Shown one piece after another: positions 60,401 through 64,000 of a stretch of 64,000 bases of DNA. The DNA lies in assembly GCA_001051155.2 (NCBI GenBank), contig JYIP02000007.1:1242342-1306341 (forward strand). The letters are read 5' to 3'. How positions within the stretch are numbered: the stretch's first letter is position 1; the number at the start of each line of letters is the position of its first letter. Made by a program: the position numbers and the translations under genes. The notes below the pieces were generated by a model. The model searched no databases and was not told the DNA's origin. It saw nothing but the letters and a program-made list of their open reading frames with translations. Source of the DNA: Chrysoporthe austroafricana. Taxonomy: Eukaryota; Ascomycota; Sordariomycetes; Diaporthales; Cryphonectriaceae.

Positions 60401-61290
60401 CTTGACTTTTCCCTCGTCTGACAGAAGAATGTTCTCTGGCTTCAGATCGCGGTGGCAGATGTTGAAAGAATGACAGTACTCCATGGCGCACATCATCTGT
60501 CTGAAAACGTAGACAGTATCGTGCTCGCCCAAGGGTCCGTACTTGTTGATCCAGGAGAACATGTCTCTCGACTCACAGTACTCAAGGATGAGGTAACTGT
60601 CGGCACCTTCGTCAGCGTAATCCAGGTACTTCGCAGAGGTCACAGGCCTTACATCTCGTTCCGGTTCTCCCAGACATCAAGTATCTGAATAATGTTGGGG
60701 TGCTCGATGAGTTTCATGATCGCGATTTCCCGTTCAACTGTCACCGGTAGGTGGCGGACGCCATCCTCCTCCTCTGGGCAGTGCTTCTCCAGCCGATCGA
60801 GCTGGGCGATGCTGCCAGCTTGGGATAGATATGCCGTTCTCTTGGAAATGATCTTGACTGCGACGGATTGGTGGGTAAGCCGGTGGCGAGCTAGGCGCAC
60901 ACGTGCTGACGAGCCCTTCCCTAGGGTCTTTCCTAGCTGCCATGGCCCAATGTGCGACTTTAGCTTGCTTTCGGAGGAGTTGGCGGTGGAGGCAGACGCG
61001 GTGGACACCTGGGAGCTGCGCTTCGAGGCGTTGTGAACTGGCGACGCCTCCGAAAGGACGGAGGAGATTCGAGGATTGACGGGAGCTTGGGCAGCATGCT
61101 TAGTCGTTTTCTTCGGCCTACGAGATCCCTTTGCATCCTCGACACTGACGGGAATGTTTTCCTTGCATTCAGTCTCGTGAGCGCTGAGGTGCCGGGGTCG
61201 ACTGCCGGTGGGTACGCTGTTGACGTGCTTTGGGTTCTCACCCAAGGGGGTGCGAGAGGAAGAGCTCTGGGCAGAGCGACGGTTGTCCAT
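57405..61290 (-). CDS. Gin4/Hsl1/Nim1-family protein kinase with KA1 domain
   Basis: A septin- and bud-neck-type Ser/Thr kinase (Gin4, Kcc4, Hsl1 in yeast; Cdr1/Cdr2 in fission yeast) that coordinates morphogenesis with mitotic entry by acting on Wee1. Four exons on the minus strand: 61290-60653, 60596-58087, 58015-57710 and 57625-57405; introns of 56, 71 and 84 nt. The product is 1224 residues. The kinase domain spans about 116-390: glycine loop LGKGSSARV (123-131), VAVK lysine 146, HRD at 261-263, DFG at 281-283, APE at 305-307. The first intron interrupts NEIYLILEYC. A long S/R/P-rich middle follows, and the last 100 residues form the fungal KA1 membrane-binding domain (NWLARLFRVKPAMRYLCLQI to KAKMMIKTLNS), split over the last exons. 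The phases reconstruct MSIAAPDRERD and VGKKNFLQIKEVHF. The terminal part is one gene with the kinase, not a separate small protein. Confidence 0.93.
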
Positions 61291-62912
61291 GTCGAAGCTG
61301 CTTCAAGAAAGGTGGCAGCGATGGCAGGCCTCACCACATAACGCATGTGCTGGAATAGAAGAGCCCCCAGTAAAGGAGCTGAAGGTTCGAAGAGGGCAAC
61401 CTGGTGAACGAACCAGATTCAAATTATGTTGAAGCGGTCGCGCCGTAAGAACGTCGCGGTTTGTGACCCAAAATGAGCAAAAAGCAGTAGGGTTGGGTGA
61501 GTTGTTGCAGATCTGGTCGCGTAAACGGTGCCGCGAAGATCGAGGTTAAGGTGGTGGTGGTGGTGGCGGCGGGGGAGCGGGGCCGTGGAATGTTGTTGTG
61601 TCTGAGGTTGGACGCGGCGAGGTGCCGCACTGCAGGAAGAGAGGGTGGGCTGATTGAGGAGGCGGAAACGTACGAGCCCCGAGCGCTGAGGTATTTCAAA
61701 GGCCTGAAGCAATTCGCCAATAACCAAATTGTCAACAAAAAGATGATTGCGGATCTCTCAGCTAGAGGCCGGACCAGGCACCGAGAAGCACCTTTGGAGG
61801 GGGTGGGAAGACGCGAGGTCGCAAATGTGGGAGGAAGCCCAAGGGTTGGGTGCGTTGGCACTTGGAAAGCAGCTTACTGGCTGAGGGGTCCTAGAAATCC
61901 CCAACAGACAGCGAAGGTAGCTGGCTCTGCAGGAGGCTCTTTCCAGCTCCATACAAGGGTTGTCCGTATCAGGCTCACGATAGCATATACCAAGGAGCTC
62001 CACGTGTTAGAGGAGTTGGAAGGGTCTTAATGACGTATCTTTAATGTCCATACCCACCCTCGGATGCGTCAACAACTACTTCAGCCGATTCCGCGCTTGT
62101 CATATATCTACAACGATTGTCCTAGAAATGCCCTGGCTAATCCCACGTGCACTGCTGATGCTAAGCTGACCCACCAGTACACACTGCATCAACCCGCGGA
62201 AGGCTCTGGCTTGCCATATAAGTTAGTGGCCATGGATTCATGCCTCAGCAAATCATGTTACAATGCGCGCCAGTCCAGCTTCCAAACTGGAGACCCGACA
62301 GTACATGGATGTCACTGCCAAGGGCATTTTGTTCCCTGGGATGAACACCACCGTACAATTAACATCTAGCCTCTCTAATACAGTTGAATCGTCCCATCGG
62401 ATGCCCTCGTTGTTCAGGGCATAGTGTCAGGAGAGGGTCCCATGTTATATGCTTCACAGCTTTTAAAGAGGGCCACAAAATTATCAAAATTGAGAGAGGG
62501 TGGATGCCAGGCTTTAGCAAGGTGGGGAGAAATTATCCATAAATATCCGGAATTGAAATTCCAACAGCGTTGTAGAACGAGGACAATCGACCAACAGGAC
62601 AACCTATAATGAAGTTATCGTGAAGTTGACCATGTCTCCGAACGAGTGTCGTCGAATTTGCCCCAGATGGCTGAGTCAGCATTCACCCTGGCTACTGCTG
62701 CAGGGGCCTGACTAGGTATCCACCTTGCCCCTCAATTTAGTACACCGTAAAGGCGACGCGTCGACCGCGTTCTGCCACACTCTCCTCTCTGAAAGTGTTC
62801 TTGTGTGGCTTTGTATACCTCTACACAGTGCCTGGTGGCTCTCGTGTCAGCTGATTCGAACCATATCAGTCCCTCAGATATCGTCGAAAACAAGTTACCG
62901 CCGTCGCCCAAC
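61291..62912. promoter_or_regulatory. Divergent promoter region between the kinase and SMC5 genes
   Basis: 1.6 kb between start codons. The overlapping frames 61497-62030 (plus) and 61424-61861 (minus) include a GGT repeat around 61550-61570 and look like leader DNA. No specific regulatory site is identified. Confidence 0.5.
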
Positions 62913-64000
62913 ATGTCCGGCGCAGCGCCCAAGCGGCGGTCGCGGTCGCACATCGAGAACGAAGCCGAGGCTGATGCCGCTAGATTCGGCGACAGTGGTG
63001 CTTGGTCTCCGGCAGCGCCGGATGGCTACAAGAGAATGCGTTTGAGGGGTGGCAGGGGCGCTCCAGCTCATCTCGAGGTGCAAGACGACGAGGAGGAAGA
63101 CGAAGACCAAGCAAGCGCCGACGAGTTCCAGTCCTTTGCCGGTGCCGATGTCTCCCAACCTCGGACGAATGGGCATATCACGGACGACGACACGTCTGCA
63201 GCTGCATTCGCTCCCAGCGCGATTCTCCGCGTCAAGGTCGAGAATTTTGTCACCTACGAGAAAGCAGAATTCTTTCCCGGGCCGAATCTGAACATGGTCA
63301 TCGGTCCAAACGGTACCGGAAAGAGCTCGCTCGTCTGTGCCATATGCCTGGGGCTGGGCTACCCTGCCAGTACTCTTGGGCGTGCAACGTCGTTTGGAGA
63401 ATTCGTCAAGCACGGCAAGGAGTACGCAATCGTAGAAATCGAGCTGCAAGGGAGGCCTCAGGACCCCTCGAACTACGTGTTCAGGCTGAAGATCAACCGC
63501 GAGGACAATACCAGGCAGTTCTGGCTGAATGGCAAACAATGCAGGCTTGCAGAAGTCAAGAGCCGGATGCAGGAACTACGAATACAGATCGACAATCTCT
63601 GCCAGTTCTTGCCCCAAGACAGGGTTGCTGAATTTGCTGGACTGAACTCCATCGAGCTTCTCAACAGGACACTTCAGGCAGCCGCACCGGAGGAGATCAT
63701 CAAGCAGCAAAGCAAACTCAAAGAGATGTTCGATCGCCAAAAGGAGTTCCAGCGCAGTCTCGAGACAGAGATAGAAAATCTTCGCAGCTTGCACACACGG
63801 CAACAAGGGCTCCAGGCAGATGTCGAGCGCTTGAGGGAGCGCGAACAAATTCAGCAGGTCGTAAATGATTTGAATGACTGTCGTCTGATTGTTGACTACA
63901 ATGAGAAAAAGGCTCTGTTTGAACAAGTCAAGGAGCAGCGAAAGCGAGCATACCAACAGCAACGCAGACTTGAAGAAGCGTCCGCACCGTCTCTTGAGGA
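62913..64000 (+). CDS. smc5: SMC5, structural maintenance of chromosomes protein 5 (5' part, truncated by window end)
   Basis: The ATPase subunit of the SMC5/6 complex (DNA repair, replication-fork and rDNA stability). The open frame runs off the window with 362 codons visible and no intron needed. After a disordered basic/acidic N terminus (about 110 residues) the head domain starts with SAILRVKVENFVTYEKAEFF. The Walker A motif GPNGTGKSS is at residues 131-139, followed by CAICLGLGYPASTLGRATSF. Further SMC5 signatures are IDNLCQFLPQDRVAEFAGLN and the start of the first coiled coil from about residue 265 (EEIIKQQSKLKEMFDRQKEF). Walker B and the signature motif lie beyond the window. The ATG at 62913 is the first in frame; the next Met (residue 43) would remove the N-terminal extension. 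Divergently arranged with the Gin4-like kinase. Confidence 0.95.
   Translation, partial: MSGAAPKRRSRSHIENEAEADAARFGDSGAWSPAAPDGYKRMRLRGGRGAPAHLEVQDDEEEDEDQASADEFQSFAGADVSQPRTNGHITDDDTSAAAFAPSAILRVKVENFVTYEKAEFFPGPNLNMVIGPNGTGKSSLVCAICLGLGYPASTLGRATSFGEFVKHGKEYAIVEIELQGRPQDPSNYVFRLKINREDNTRQFWLNGKQCRLAEVKSRMQELRIQIDNLCQFLPQDRVAEFAGLNSIELLNRTLQAAAPEEIIKQQSKLKEMFDRQKEFQRSLETEIENLRSLHTRQQGLQADVERLREREQIQQVVNDLNDCRLIVDYNEKKALFEQVKEQRKRAYQQQRRLEEASAPSLE

Noticed and set aside
61497..62030. 177-codon plus-strand open frame between the kinase and SMC5
   Set aside because: Starts in a GGT repeat, mirrored by a 145-codon minus-strand frame; more likely kinase leader and promoter DNA.

Overview
The window is nuclear DNA from a filamentous ascomycete, probably of the Sordariomycetes/Leotiomycetes type. 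The coding sequences resemble filamentous-fungal families by eye (Pls1-type tetraspanin, FlbC-like zinc finger, Mcm1, rhodopsin-like seven-helix protein, peroxisomal malate synthase). The genes are broken by short introns of about 50-140 nt with GT(A/G/C)NGT donors, CT(A/G)AC-like branch sites and (C/T)AG acceptors. No rRNA, tRNA, CRISPR array or intact transposon was recognised.

Layout from left to right: 678-2906 (+) probable Nse6/SLF2-like CANIN protein with a PCNA-interacting motif; 3123-3988 (-) V-ATPase subunit E; 5250-7086 (+) NIPA-type Mg2+ transporter; 8656-9529 (-) Pls1-like tetraspanin; about 6.9 kb with no recognisable gene; 16459-17313 (+) MADS-box factor Mcm1; 19481-21455 (-) amino acid/choline/GABA permease; 22176-22960 (+) GNAT acetyltransferase; 25269-26697 (+) rhodopsin-like membrane protein; 28502-29122 (-) Ctr copper transporter; about 10 kb gene-poor; 39175-40651 (-) two-finger C2H2 factor resembling FlbC; about 12.7 kb gene-poor; 53321-55308 (-) malate synthase with a peroxisomal SKL tail; a possible decayed or unpredicted gene at 56275-57307 (+); 57405-61290 (-) Gin4/Hsl1/Nim1-family kinase with a C-terminal KA1 domain; 62913-64000 (+) the N-terminal third of SMC5, cut by the window edge.

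There is no operon-like or biosynthetic-cluster logic; most genes are housekeeping (V-ATPase, Mg2+ and Cu transport, glyoxylate cycle, SMC5/6 genome maintenance) or morphogenetic regulators (Mcm1, FlbC-like, Pls1-like, Gin4-like). The most striking architectural feature is the long gene-free GC-rich tracts upstream of both transcription factors. They hold microsatellites and minisatellites but no convincing exons.

Exon boundaries were deduced by eye from splice signals, reading phase and protein-family continuity; all joins given are phase-consistent. Family assignments come from memory of family motifs and not from a database search.
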